From: Streptomyces himalayensis subsp. himalayensis | GTDB lineage: Bacteria; Actinomycetota; Actinomycetes; Streptomycetales; Streptomycetaceae | NCBI RefSeq assembly: GCF_013778455.1 | Contig: NZ_JACEHE010000006.1 | Span: forward strand, 186,001-250,000 | DNA length: 64,000 nt | Reading direction: 5' to 3' | Part shown: positions 1 to 8,226 of the stretch, piece after piece | Layout of the letters: each line of letters begins with the position of its first letter | Numbering within the stretch: position 1 is the first letter of the stretch | Notes under the pieces: model-generated | Told to the model about the DNA's origin: nothing | Seen by the model: the letters and a program-made list of their open reading frames with translations, nothing else | The model's database searches: none | Program-made: the position numbers and the translations under genes

Positions 1-1325
1 TTGGCGATCAGCGCGAGCGACCGGTCCAGCCGCTGGAGCACCCTCTCGGCGTCGCGGCTGCGCGGCCCGGAGTGGTGCGCCACTTCGTCGTACGCGACGA
101 GGTCGGCGTACACCGCGCTGCGGCCGACGAGCATGTCTCCGATGACCGCGGCGACCACGACGTCCCGCTCGACGACCGTCGCGAAGGCCCGGACGAACGG
201 ATAGAGGCCGCCGCGGGAGACGCGCGGCCGCCGCTTCGTCAGCCGGGCGTGCGTCGACTCGGCGATCTCCCGGCAGACCTCCGCGATGAACGACATGGCG
301 GTACGGACGGCGTTGGCGGGATCGGAGAAGTACGCGAAGTAGCCGGCGCGGGAGCGGTTCTCGCGGCCGCGGCGTGCGGAGACCGAGAGGACGAGGGCGA
401 GCTGGTCGGCGCCGCCGCTGAACAGATTGCCGCGGCTGGCGCCGTCGAGGCTGAGCAGACCTCCGTCGCCGGTGTACGCGATGGCGCGGCGCTGGAGTTC
501 GGCGGCGCTGCTGGGGCGGTTGCAGACCATGACCTCGCGGGTGTCCTTCTCGTACCAGCGGAAGGCCGGGATGTCGTGATTGGTTCCGTGCAGGATGCCG
601 AGCTGGCTGGCGCCGGTCTGACTGGACCAGTCGGTACGCCAGGGGGTGAGCCGGTGGGTGGGTTCGCGGGGTGGCGCGTCGCAGTCGCCGTCGCTCTCCG
701 CCACATCCTCGTCCGGGCCCTTGGCGAGCCATGAGGCGACGGTGGGCATGAGGCCCTTGCCGACGGCGTCCAGGAGCACGTCGTGGCCGACGCCGTCGAG
801 CTGGATGAAGAGGGTGCCGGGGGTGGACGGGCAGACTCCGTCCACGGCCCGCCTGCGCCGGCGGTCGGCGAGCCGGTAGAGCCTGCGGCGGTACGCGTCG
901 TCGTCGCGGACGGCGAGCGCGGTGCCCGTCGCGGACGCCACGGCGGACATCACCGCGGCCACGACGACGGCGGTCTCGGGGGCGACCGTGCCGCGGCCGG
1001 ACGGGTTCAGCTGCAGGGCGAGCAGCAGCAGCGAGCCGTTGAGGAAGAACACGAGCAGCCCGAGGACGAGGGCGGGCACCAGCAGCAGCGCTCTGACGAG
1101 CAGGGGCCACACCAGGGCCGACAGCAGACCGAAGGCTCCGGCGCCGAGCGCGGCCGTGATCGCGATGTGCGTGCCGCTGTCGCCGTCGGCGGACTGCAGC
1201 CGGAAGTCGGGCAGGATCCCCGCGAGTACGAGCATGGTGACGGTGCTGACCGCCCACACGGCGATCACGCGCCACGAGGCGCTGCCGATCCTCCGCCACC
1301 GCCAGTCCGCCACGCCCTGCTTCAC
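1..1325 (-). CDS. Membrane-anchored alkaline-phosphatase-superfamily phosphodiesterase (3' end cut by window)
   Basis: About 441 codons are visible, starting at a GTG preceded by AGGACG; the C-terminus lies beyond base 1. The N-terminal ~180 residues hold several hydrophobic membrane segments (runs such as VIAVWAVSTVTMLVLAGIL). A short Arg-rich linker and a soluble domain follow. That domain contains LFIQLDGVGHDVL, GILHGTNHDIPAF and YDEVAHHSG, which match the metal-binding Asp/His motifs of the type I phosphodiesterase/nucleotide pyrophosphatase (alkaline phosphatase) superfamily. Actinobacterial proteins of this architecture are annotated as phage-holin-like or alkaline phosphatase family membrane proteins. 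The substrate is unknown; a lipid-linked or cell-envelope phosphodiester is my inference. Confidence 0.8.
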   Translation of the reverse strand, partial: MKQGVADWRWRRIGSASWRVIAVWAVSTVTMLVLAGILPDFRLQSADGDSGTHIAITAALGAGAFGLLSALVWPLLVRALLLVPALVLGLLVFFLNGSLLLLALQLNPSGRGTVAPETAVVVAAVMSAVASATGTALAVRDDDAYRRRLYRLADRRRRRAVDGVCPSTPGTLFIQLDGVGHDVLLDAVGKGLMPTVASWLAKGPDEDVAESDGDCDAPPREPTHRLTPWRTDWSSQTGASQLGILHGTNHDIPAFRWYEKDTREVMVCNRPSSAAELQRRAIAYTGDGGLLSLDGASRGNLFSGGADQLALVLSVSARRGRENRSRAGYFAYFSDPANAVRTAMSFIAEVCREIAESTHARLTKRRPRVSRGGLYPFVRAFATVVERDVVVAAVIGDMLVGRSAVYADLVAYDEVAHHSGPRSRDAERVLQRLDRSLALIA

Positions 1326-1423
1326 CTCACGTCCTGCCCCGCCCGGAACGGACGGTCGATGTCCAGCCTTTCACAGCCGGGTAAGGGGCTGACCGTTGTG
1401 GGCAAACGTTCCGCAGGGGCGAT

Positions 1424-1461
1424 GGGGGTACCTCCCATGCCCTTAAGGCAATGGGGGAGGG
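1424..1461. repeat. Palindromic intergenic repeat, copy A
   Basis: A GGGGGTACCTCCC half, a CCTTAAGG core and an AATGGGGGAGGG half fold into a hairpin. Related copies lie at 26463, 55564, 63611 and 63646. This copy continues into GTGGGCACAACC, an extension shared in inverted orientation with the copy at 63611. Confidence 0.75.
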
Positions 1462-1527
1462 TGGGCACAACCCTCGACGGCGGGGGCCGTGAAACGTCTG
1501 GTCGGCCACCGGCTACGGCGGCCGACC

Positions 1528-1962
1528 TCAGCAGCCGTCGTACCCCGCCGTCGGCATCGACAGCCGGCGGTGGATCCGCGCCTTCATCTCCGCGTCGTAC
1601 GCCGGTTCGACCAGACCCGCCGTCTCCAGACGCACCCCCCGGCGAGCGCACTCGGCGGTGAACTCGTCCACGGACTGGAGAGCGCGCTCCAGCACGCGTC
1701 GGCTCGGTACGACGAACAGGTCCACCAGTCCCGCGTCGACGTCCGCCCACAGCGCGCGGTGGTCGGGGCGGAGGCCGTGCACGACCAGTTCACGGGTGAC
1801 GACGTAGCCGTGCTCGGCGGCCCAGCGGGCGCACATCGCATGCTGGCTGCGCGAGTCCACCAGGAAAGGGTCGGCGTCGAGCTCCTCGAGAGGAGTCAGG
1901 CTCGCGATCGCCGTGACACGTACGCTGGGCACGCGGTCGGCAGCGCTCACCGCGTCCTCCAT
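1528..1962 (-). CDS. Small serine-recombinase-N-terminus-like protein, no catalytic serine seen
   Basis: 144 residues from the ATG at 1962, preceded by GAGGTGG at a good distance; a GTG nine bases upstream is the alternative start. The body reads like the middle of a resolvase/invertase N-terminal domain: a DSRSQHAMCARWAAEHGYVV segment resembles the usual 'RQ..lC..wA..~Gw.vv' helix, and VDAGLVDLFVVPSRRVL resembles 'G.vDvvvv.k.dRL.R'. The usual N-terminal catalytic Y-x-R-x-S strand is not recognisable and there is no DNA-binding C-terminal domain. A regulatory or vestigial role is plausible. It is divergent from the MBL gene at 2046. Confidence 0.6.
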   Translation of the reverse strand: MEDAVSAADRVPSVRVTAIASLTPLEELDADPFLVDSRSQHAMCARWAAEHGYVVTRELVVHGLRPDHRALWADVDAGLVDLFVVPSRRVLERALQSVDEFTAECARRGVRLETAGLVEPAYDAEMKARIHRRLSMPTAGYDGC

Positions 1963-2045
1963 GGCGTCCACCTCACCCCCGGTTTCGTCCGCTGACCCTA
2001 CCCCTGCCCGTAGGCTCGGGGGGAGTTACACGAAGGAGGAACCGC

Positions 2046-3203
2046 GTGCCGGTGGAGATCACCTGGTGGGGTCACGCCACCTGCACCGTCGAGGACTCGG
2101 GCACCCGCGTGCTGACCGACCCGCTGTTCACGCGGCGCCTGGCCCATCTGCGGCGCCGGCGCGGCGCGCTGCCGCCCGCCGAGGCGTCGATCGCGGACGT
2201 GGTGCTCGTCTCGCATCTGCACGCCGACCATCTGCATCTCCCGTCGCTCGTCCGGCTTGAGCCGGGCACCCGGCTGCTGGTGCCGCGCGGGGCACTGCGG
2301 GCCGTGCCGGGCCTGCGGAAGCTGAACCATCTGCATCTGACGGAGGTCCGGCCAGGCGACGAGACGGTGGTCGGCGAGCTCGTCGTACGCGCCGTGCCCG
2401 CACTGCACGACGGGCGGCGGCTGCCGTTCGGGCGGCAGCGCTCACCCGCCCTCGGCTATGTGATCGACGGCGAGGCGCGGACCTACTTCGCCGGGGACAC
2501 CGGGCTGTTCGACGACATGGCCAAGGAGGTGGGCAACGTCGATGTGGCGCTGCTACCCGTGGGCGGCTGGGGTCCGTATCTCGGCCACGGCCATCTGGAC
2601 GCGGGCCGCGCGGCCGAGGCGCTCGCCCGGCTGGCGCCCGGCAGCGCGGTGCCCGTGCACTACGGGACGTACTGGCCGATCGGCATGGACGCGGTACGGC
2701 CCCACGAGTTCCATGCGCCGGGCGACGAGTTCGTACGGCTGGCGGCGGCGCGGGCGCCCGAGGTGACGGTGCACGTGCTGGGGCACGGGGAGAGTGTGCG
2801 ACCGGGGGACCCGCGGTCGGAGGCCCCGCCGGGCACGCGGTCCACGGGGTACGGCGGTTCGCCCGTCGGCACGTACGGTCCGGCGGCGGCGCGCCGAGCA
2901 CGCGGCGACGACTCGTCGCGTGACCGGACCGGCGATACGCCGTCGCGCAGAGGGATCGGCGATGCGTCGTCACGTGAGCGGGCCGGCGAGGGGTCGTCGC
3001 ACAGCCGGACCGGCGACGCCTCGTCACGCAGCAGGCCCGGCGAGACGTCGTCGCCCAGCCCGAGCGGCTATACGTCGCCGCGCAGCCGGACCGGCGACGC
3101 CTCGTCACGCAGTCGGGCCGACGATGCCTCGTCAGGTGGCCGGACCGGCCATACGTCGTCGCGTGACCGGAACGGCGAGGGACCGGAGGGCGGGGCCAGG
3201 TGA
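2046..3203 (+). CDS. UlaG-like metallo-beta-lactamase-fold hydrolase with repetitive C-terminal tail
   Basis: 385 residues from a GTG start with GGAGGAA upstream. Residues ~1-255 form an MBL-fold enzyme: an early WWGHATC strand, the SHLHADHLHLPSL metal motif (HxHxDH), AGDTGLFD, and a late VPVHYGTYWP histidine. This is the layout of UlaG-type lactonases/hydrolases. From about residue 290 the protein becomes a hydrophilic tail made of ten 9-residue repeats of the form SSRxRTGDA (2913-3182). The stop overlaps the GTG of the DedA gene, so the two are probably co-translated. The natural substrate is unknown; the core is the size of a complete MBL protein, so the tail is an addition. Confidence 0.85.
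   Translation: MPVEITWWGHATCTVEDSGTRVLTDPLFTRRLAHLRRRRGALPPAEASIADVVLVSHLHADHLHLPSLVRLEPGTRLLVPRGALRAVPGLRKLNHLHLTEVRPGDETVVGELVVRAVPALHDGRRLPFGRQRSPALGYVIDGEARTYFAGDTGLFDDMAKEVGNVDVALLPVGGWGPYLGHGHLDAGRAAEALARLAPGSAVPVHYGTYWPIGMDAVRPHEFHAPGDEFVRLAAARAPEVTVHVLGHGESVRPGDPRSEAPPGTRSTGYGGSPVGTYGPAAARRARGDDSSRDRTGDTPSRRGIGDASSRERAGEGSSHSRTGDASSRSRPGETSSPSPSGYTSPRSRTGDASSRSRADDASSGGRTGHTSSRDRNGEGPEGGAR
2913..3182 (+). repeat. 27-bp coding tandem repeat, 10 copies
   Basis: Ten in-frame, degenerate 27-bp units encode 9-residue blocks such as SSRDRTGDT, SSHSRTGDA and SSRSRPGET at the C-terminus of the MBL protein. The units fill this interval exactly. Confidence 0.85.
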
Positions 3204-3877
3204 GCCGTGCGTTCCCCGGAGCGGTCGCCCTCGCGGCCGCGGCTCCGTCCACGGCCCAGCTGCCGCAGTGGGCAGCGGCGGCGGTGCCGCCGGAAACCAC
3301 GCAGCAGGCGGTCGGATACCCGTCGCTGTTCCTTCTGGTGCTGATCGGCGCGCTGGTGCCCGTCGTGCCGACCGGGGCGCTCGTCAGCTCGGCGGCAGTG
3401 GTGGCGTTCCACCAGACGGCGCCGTTCTCGCTGCTGCTGGTCTTCGTCGTGGCGGCGCTGGCCGCGTTCCTCGGCGATGTGACCCTGTACTGGCTGGGGC
3501 GGCGCGGGATGCGGTCGAAGAACGGTTCGCGCTGGCTGGAGGCGATCCGCAGCCGCGCCCCCGAGGACCGGCTGGCACAGGCGCAGCGGAAGCTCGACGA
3601 CCACGGGGTGATGGTGCTCGTCCTGTCCCGGCTGGTGCCCGCGGGCAGGCTCCCGGTGATGCTGGCCTGTTTGCTGGCGAAGATGCCGCTGCGCCGGTTC
3701 GCGCATGGCAATGTACCGGCGTGCCTCGCCTGGACGGCGACGTACCAGCTCATCGGCATCCTCGGCGGTTCCCTGTTCCCGGAGCCGTGGGAGGGTGTCG
3801 CGGCGGCGGTGGTGCTCACACTGCTGATCAGCATGGCACCGTCGGTGTGGCGGCGCCTGCGCGGGTCGACGGCCTAG
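3200..3877 (+). CDS. DedA-family (VTT domain) membrane protein
   Basis: 225 residues beginning with a GTG that overlaps the preceding stop. The sequence has an N-terminal hydrophobic segment, LFLLVLIGALVPVVPTGALVSSAAVV, an amphipathic stretch, VLSRLVPAGRLPVMLACLLAKM and a final hydrophobic helix. The F/L-SR-x-x-P-x-x-R motif and re-entrant loops are those of the DedA/VTT family, inner-membrane proteins now linked to phospholipid scrambling (undecaprenyl phosphate or PE recycling). Pairing with an MBL-fold hydrolase hints at envelope lipid metabolism, which is inference. Confidence 0.85.
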   Translation: MSRAFPGAVALAAAAPSTAQLPQWAAAAVPPETTQQAVGYPSLFLLVLIGALVPVVPTGALVSSAAVVAFHQTAPFSLLLVFVVAALAAFLGDVTLYWLGRRGMRSKNGSRWLEAIRSRAPEDRLAQAQRKLDDHGVMVLVLSRLVPAGRLPVMLACLLAKMPLRRFAHGNVPACLAWTATYQLIGILGGSLFPEPWEGVAAAVVLTLLISMAPSVWRRLRGSTA

Positions 3878-3891
3878 CCGACGGTTCGGCC

Positions 3892-3918
3892 GGACCGGGC
3901 GGACCGGGCGGACCGGGC
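3892..3918. repeat. 9-bp tandem repeat (x3) between convergent genes
   Basis: Three perfect copies of GGACCGGGC lie in the 49-bp gap between the convergent DedA and MBL genes. Confidence 0.8.
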
Positions 3919-3926
3919 GCACGAGG

Positions 3927-5279
3927 TCACACCTCGAGCACCCGTGACCCGCCGACCGGCAGATCCCACAGGTCCTCGCGCGGGAGGCCCGCCTTCTCCC
4001 AGGCGGTCCGTACGCGCATCAGGGGTTCCATGACGGGTTCGGCCGAGAGCAGGAACGTCGCCCAGTGCATGGGCACCATGCGGCGCGCACCGAGATCCCG
4101 GGCCGCCTGAACCGCTTCCTCCGGATTGCAGTGGACGTCCCTGAGCCACCACCGAGGGTCGTACGCACCGATCGGCAGCAGCGCGAGGTCGATGCACGGG
4201 TAGCGGTGGCCGATACGCGAGAACCAGTGGCCGTAGCCGGTGTCCCCGGCGAAGTAGAGGCGCTGCCCGGCCGGATCGGTCAGCACCCAGCCGCCCCAGA
4301 GCGAGCGGCAGGTGTCGTTGAGGCGGCGCTTGGACCAGTGGTGGGCCGGGACGAAGTCGAATCGCACTCCGCCCAGCTCCGCGGCCTCCCACCAGTCGAG
4401 TTCCGTGACCCGCCTGAAGCGACGCCGCCGGAACCAGCGGGCGAGCCCAGCCGGCACGAACAGCGGGGTGTCACGCGGAAGCCGGGCAAGCGTGGGAGCG
4501 TCGAGATGGTCGTAGTGGTTGTGGCTGATGACGACCGCGTCGACGGCCGGCAGGGCGTCCCAGGCGACGCCCACCGGCGTCATACGGGCCGGCGTGCCGA
4601 GGATCTTGCGGGACCAGACGGGGTCGGTGAGCACGGTGAGCCCGCCGATACGGAGCACCCAGCTGGCGTGACCGGCCCAGGTGAGGGCGACGGTGTCGGA
4701 GTCGACGACGGGCAGCGGCCCCGGCTCGAACGGCAGCCGCGGAATGTCGAGGAGGTCTTCGGGCCGGGGCCGGAGCGCCCCTTCCCGAGCGAACCGCGCG
4801 AAGGCCCGGATCCCGGGCAGGGGCGCGGTCAGCCGGTCGACGAAAGATCTCGGCCAGAGGCGGAGCTCCCCGAGGGGCCGGGGCGAGGGGAGGGCGCCCG
4901 GCGGGGCGAGGGCCCCCGGCGCGGCAGGTCGGCCGGGCGCAGTGGTGCGGCTGATGGTTCCCCTGGCACCGTGGGCGGTGCGCTGCCCGGGCGTGTCGGC
5001 CTCCCCGAGGGCGGCGGGGCGAGTGACGGTTGCGCCTTGCGCGCCAAGCCCCTCGACGGCGTCGAGCTGGACCGGCGCCGCGGACTCCGCCAGCGATTCG
5101 GCCCCGGCGGACGCACCGCGCTCGCCCGCCCGTGTCCCGACGGGCGCCCCTGGCGCGGCGTCGCCCTCCCCGGTCGAGCGCCGTGCCGACGGCGCGGCGT
5201 CCGTCCCGGTAGCCCCCTCTCCTGACGGCTCGTCGGTCTGCTCGGTCTGCTGCGTCGTCGACGGGTGGTGCTGCGTCAT
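3927..5279 (-). CDS. NAPE-PLD/UlaG-like metallo-beta-lactamase-fold hydrolase
   Basis: 450 residues if started at the ATG that overlaps the upstream stop (ATGA). The first ~125 residues are Ala/Gly/Pro/Glu-rich and poorly conserved-looking, so an internal start is possible. The enzyme core contains LTWAGHASWVLRIGG, DAVVISHNHYDHLD (HxHxDH), PAHHWSKR, YFAGDTGYGHWF and PMHWATF. These match the PhnP/UlaG/NAPE-phospholipase D branch of the MBL fold, with WSKRRLND typical of NAPE-PLD-like bacterial proteins. It is translationally coupled to the aminotransferase-like gene at 5276-6523. Confidence 0.85.
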   Translation of the reverse strand: MTQHHPSTTQQTEQTDEPSGEGATGTDAAPSARRSTGEGDAAPGAPVGTRAGERGASAGAESLAESAAPVQLDAVEGLGAQGATVTRPAALGEADTPGQRTAHGARGTISRTTAPGRPAAPGALAPPGALPSPRPLGELRLWPRSFVDRLTAPLPGIRAFARFAREGALRPRPEDLLDIPRLPFEPGPLPVVDSDTVALTWAGHASWVLRIGGLTVLTDPVWSRKILGTPARMTPVGVAWDALPAVDAVVISHNHYDHLDAPTLARLPRDTPLFVPAGLARWFRRRRFRRVTELDWWEAAELGGVRFDFVPAHHWSKRRLNDTCRSLWGGWVLTDPAGQRLYFAGDTGYGHWFSRIGHRYPCIDLALLPIGAYDPRWWLRDVHCNPEEAVQAARDLGARRMVPMHWATFLLSAEPVMEPLMRVRTAWEKAGLPREDLWDLPVGGSRVLEV

Positions 5280-6523
5280 CTAGGCGGCTCCATTCGCTGG
5301 GCGTCGGCGCGGAGATCGTCCAGTACCGATCCGAACATGCTCAACGCACGCTCGACAGACGGCAATTCCAGCGGGTCCGCTGCCGTGAGCGACTCGGCCC
5401 GCTCCTCTTCCGTGGCGCCCAGCAACGGCCCGGTGGACATCCGGATGCGCAGCTCTCCGATGTGGTCGCCGAAGCGGTGGCCGCCGGGTACGGGCAGGTC
5501 CAGGCGCCGGGTGAGGAAGTCCTCCAGTTCCTGCGCGTCGCTGACGCCCCGCGCGGCGAGCGCGGACCGCAGCGGCCCGAGGTCGGCGTAGAGATGGCGT
5601 CCGGCCTGCGGGGGCAGGGCCAGTCCGCCCGCCGCCAGCACGGCCTGGTGCGCGGCGGCCGCCACGCGCGCGTGCACCCGCACCTCGGCGGCCAGGCGCG
5701 CCGTGACCGCCTCGGGCTCACCGAGGGTGTACGCGGCGGCCGCGGCGGTCGGCGTGGCGACGTGGGCGCCGATCGCGGTGAGCACGTCGAGCACCCGGTT
5801 CCGCAGGTCGAAGCCGTCGTCCGTGGCGGGGAAGCGGGCGATCGCAGCCGGCCAGCCGACGGGCAGCAGCGCCCCGGAGAGGTCGCACAGGACCGTGACC
5901 TGCGCGGGCAGCATGTCGGCCGGGCTCACGACGACGGTCTCGTGCGGCCGGTGCACCGTGTCGCGCCACGTCTCGTCGCTGACGATGTGCAGACCCTCGC
6001 CCACGGCGGCCTCGACGGTCTCGTGGAGCACCTCCGGCGGCGGCACGGTCGCGGTGGGGTCGTCCGCGACGCCGAGCACGAGCACCCGCGGGTTTCCGCC
6101 TTCGGCACGGACCCGGCGTACGGTCTCGAGCAGGGCGTACGGATCGGGGATGCCGCCACACTCGGCAGGCGTCGGTACGTGGAACACCGACCTGCCCAGC
6201 AGTCGCGCCGTCGGCGCCCACCAGGCGGGGCAGGGACGTGGCAGGAACACGTCGCCGGCGAGCGCGCCGGTCAGGGCAAGCAGCAGCGCGGGTGCGCCGG
6301 GAGCGGCAGCGACATGGCCCGGGTGGCAGGACAGACCGCGGCGCTGCCAGTAGCCGCCGACGGCCTCCAGGAGTGCCGGGCCGCCACCGGTCGGTTCCGC
6401 GTGACCGACGCCCGCCGCCGCTGCCAGCACCGCGGACAGCTCAGGCAGTACCGGCAGCCCCTGCTCGGTGATCGGCGGGCCGTACCGGACGGGGCCGTGC
6501 CCCCCTTGGTCCGTCCGCCGCAT
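5276..6523 (-). CDS. Aminotransferase class I/II-like protein lacking the PLP lysine
   Basis: 415 residues; the ATG is preceded by a strong GGAGGTAACGC. The fold-type I aminotransferase pattern is followed: a Gly-rich TGGGPALLEAVGGYW start, GAPALLLALTGAL, SDETWRDTVH (the D-x-x-Y/W PLP pyridine-binding segment), and a C-terminal GELRIRMSTG (substrate-carboxylate Arg). Where active enzymes have SFSKxxGxPGWRxG this protein has DLSGALLPVGWPA, so the Schiff-base lysine position is glycine. It is therefore probably a non-catalytic or repurposed homologue. Its stop overlaps the start of the MBL-fold gene downstream. Confidence 0.8.
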   Translation of the reverse strand: MRRTDQGGHGPVRYGPPITEQGLPVLPELSAVLAAAAGVGHAEPTGGGPALLEAVGGYWQRRGLSCHPGHVAAAPGAPALLLALTGALAGDVFLPRPCPAWWAPTARLLGRSVFHVPTPAECGGIPDPYALLETVRRVRAEGGNPRVLVLGVADDPTATVPPPEVLHETVEAAVGEGLHIVSDETWRDTVHRPHETVVVSPADMLPAQVTVLCDLSGALLPVGWPAAIARFPATDDGFDLRNRVLDVLTAIGAHVATPTAAAAAYTLGEPEAVTARLAAEVRVHARVAAAAHQAVLAAGGLALPPQAGRHLYADLGPLRSALAARGVSDAQELEDFLTRRLDLPVPGGHRFGDHIGELRIRMSTGPLLGATEEERAESLTAADPLELPSVERALSMFGSVLDDLRADAQRMEPPR

Positions 6524-6886
6524 GCGTTACCTCCGCGCGCCCGCTGTCGTCCTGCCGGTTGCTGTTCGGTTCCCGTGCCTTCGGTGTCCGTACGGCTGTT
6601 CTCACGTGCTCGCACGCCCGCCGCGGCACGTGACCGAACGCTTGTCCATACGGCCCCGTTGGCTCTTCATGGCCTCTCAGTACCCAGCGTCCCGCTGCTC
6701 CAATTCGGCGGCACGTGCCGCAGGCTGTCCCACGGCCGGCACCGCGACTGCCGCCTCGACGTTCCCGCACGCCGCCGTGGCCGTTGCGCGAAAGGCGGGC
6801 CGATTGCGTACCGCGACTGTCGCGGGGTGTGCGAGCCGCGCGTACGGCGGGTCCGACCGCCGGTCGTCCGACGGCCGCCGGGCGCG
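6524..6886. other. 363-bp intergenic region
   Basis: This lies between the start of the aminotransferase-like gene and the end of the surface protein gene, both on the minus strand. Apart from the ribosome site next to 6523 I see no convincing gene, hairpin or promoter hexamers. Confidence 0.5.
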
Positions 6887-7996
6887 TCAGCGATACTCGC
6901 TCCCCTCCCGGCGGTACACCCTGTAGACACCGGCACCGACGGCCCCCGCGATCAGCACACCACCGCTGATCATCGCGGCTGGGGATCCGGCGAAGGTGCC
7001 GCCGTCCCCTGCGTGTACGCCGCGCGGCATGTTCCCGTCGGTGTTCCCCACGTCGTCAGGGCTCCTGGGACCGGCCGGGTCGGGGTCCTCAGGCCCCGTG
7101 GGATCCTTCTGGCCACCGGGATCCTTGCCGAGAGGTTCCTCGCGTCCGGGGTCTTTGCCTCCGGGGTCCTTGCCTCCTGGGTCCTTGCCTCCGGGGTCCT
7201 TGCCTCCGGGATAGCTGCCGCCGGCGTCCTTGCCGACGGGCTCGTCGGGCGTCCCGGAATCTCTCCCGCCACCAGGTTTCTCGGACGCCTCCGGATCTCT
7301 GCCGCCACCAGGCTCCTTCGGCGCGCCACCAGGTTGCCTGGGCGCGGCCGGGTCGTTCCGGCCCTCGGCGTCCTTCTGGCCGCCGGGTGCCTCCGGACCC
7401 CCGGATTCCTTCAGCCCTTCGGGCTCCTTTGGTACGTCTGGTACGTCGTATTCATCCGGGCCTTGGGACTCGCCCACACCCTCGTACGTGGACCCACCCT
7501 CGTGCTCGTCCGGGACCTCGGTTTCGTCAGTGCCCTCTGTTGCCTCTGTGCCCTCGGTTTCGTCTGTGCTCCCGTATGCGTCCTCGTCCTCGTCCCCGGA
7601 TCTGCCCCCGTCGTATTCGTATTCGTCCACGCTCTCGGACTCGACCGGCCCCGCGGACTCCACCGGACTGTCGTACTGTTCCAAGCCCTCGGTAGCACCC
7701 GACTCCCCCTCATAGCCCTGGACTTGGGGATCCTTCACCCCACCGGATCTCTTCGGCGCCTTGGGCTCCTCCGGGCCCCCGGATTCGCGTGCCTCGGGAG
7801 CCCGGGACTTTTCCGGCCCCTCCGGCTCGCCCTGCCCACGGGGATCCCGCGACGCGTCCCCCTCCCCCGGACCCGCCTCGTACGGCCCGGCGTCAACCCC
7901 GTACGCCTCAGTCCCCACCGCTTGGGCGACGGGCGCGGTGCCGGCCACGGCGGCCGAGGCCAGGACGGTGGCGGCGAGGGCGCGGGCAGTGCGCAT
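6887..7996 (-). CDS. Secreted, repeat-rich surface protein with C-terminal membrane anchor
   Basis: 369 residues from the ATG at 7996, which has AAGGAG nearby; an in-frame upstream ATG at 8164 gives an implausible leader. An N-terminal signal peptide (MRTARALAATVLASAAVAGTAPVAQA) is followed by ~290 residues of Glu/Gly/Pro/Asp-rich low complexity, including PGGKD pentapeptide repeats (7151-7210). A hydrophobic C-terminal helix (MISGGVLIAGAVGAGVY) and a basic RVYRRE end complete it. There is no LPxTG motif before the helix, so it is more likely membrane-anchored than sortase-linked. No enzymatic domain is visible; function unknown. Confidence 0.8.
   Translation of the reverse strand: MRTARALAATVLASAAVAGTAPVAQAVGTEAYGVDAGPYEAGPGEGDASRDPRGQGEPEGPEKSRAPEARESGGPEEPKAPKRSGGVKDPQVQGYEGESGATEGLEQYDSPVESAGPVESESVDEYEYDGGRSGDEDEDAYGSTDETEGTEATEGTDETEVPDEHEGGSTYEGVGESQGPDEYDVPDVPKEPEGLKESGGPEAPGGQKDAEGRNDPAAPRQPGGAPKEPGGGRDPEASEKPGGGRDSGTPDEPVGKDAGGSYPGGKDPGGKDPGGKDPGGKDPGREEPLGKDPGGQKDPTGPEDPDPAGPRSPDDVGNTDGNMPRGVHAGDGGTFAGSPAAMISGGVLIAGAVGAGVYRVYRREGSEYR
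7151..7210. repeat. 15-bp coding tandem repeat, 4 copies
   Basis: Four near-identical 15-bp units (GTCCTTGCCTCCGGG on the plus strand) encode successive PGGKD pentapeptides of the surface protein. Confidence 0.85.
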
Positions 7997-8167
7997 GAGC
8001 GGGCTCCTTCGACCGGCGTCGCGGCGGGCACGGCGGGTCCGTGCCCCGCACCCCCCATCAGAGCCCGCCCACCGGCGATGCGCGCGCGGCCTTGCCCCAT
8101 TCGCGCTACCTACGAAGCCAGCCGTGTGACGACAGGGCTCCGGCACAGCAAGCACAAACGACACAGG

Positions 8168-8195
8168 CTGGTCCCGGCCGGAGGGCCGGGACCAG
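8168..8195 (-). terminator. Strong hairpin downstream of the ANTAR gene
   Basis: A perfect 12-bp inverted repeat, CTGGTCCCGGCC / GGCCGGGACCAG, with a 4-base loop lies 31 bp past the ANTAR gene stop. It lacks a T-run, as is common for terminators in very GC-rich genomes. Confidence 0.6.
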
Positions 8196-8226
8196 GGCGC
8201 TGTCAGCTCGCCGACCAGGGGCGCCG

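Noticed and set aside
2128..3834. 568-codon Arg/Pro-rich minus-strand protein
   Set aside because: Composition and repeats mirror the plus-strand MBL tail and DedA genes; no ribosome site.
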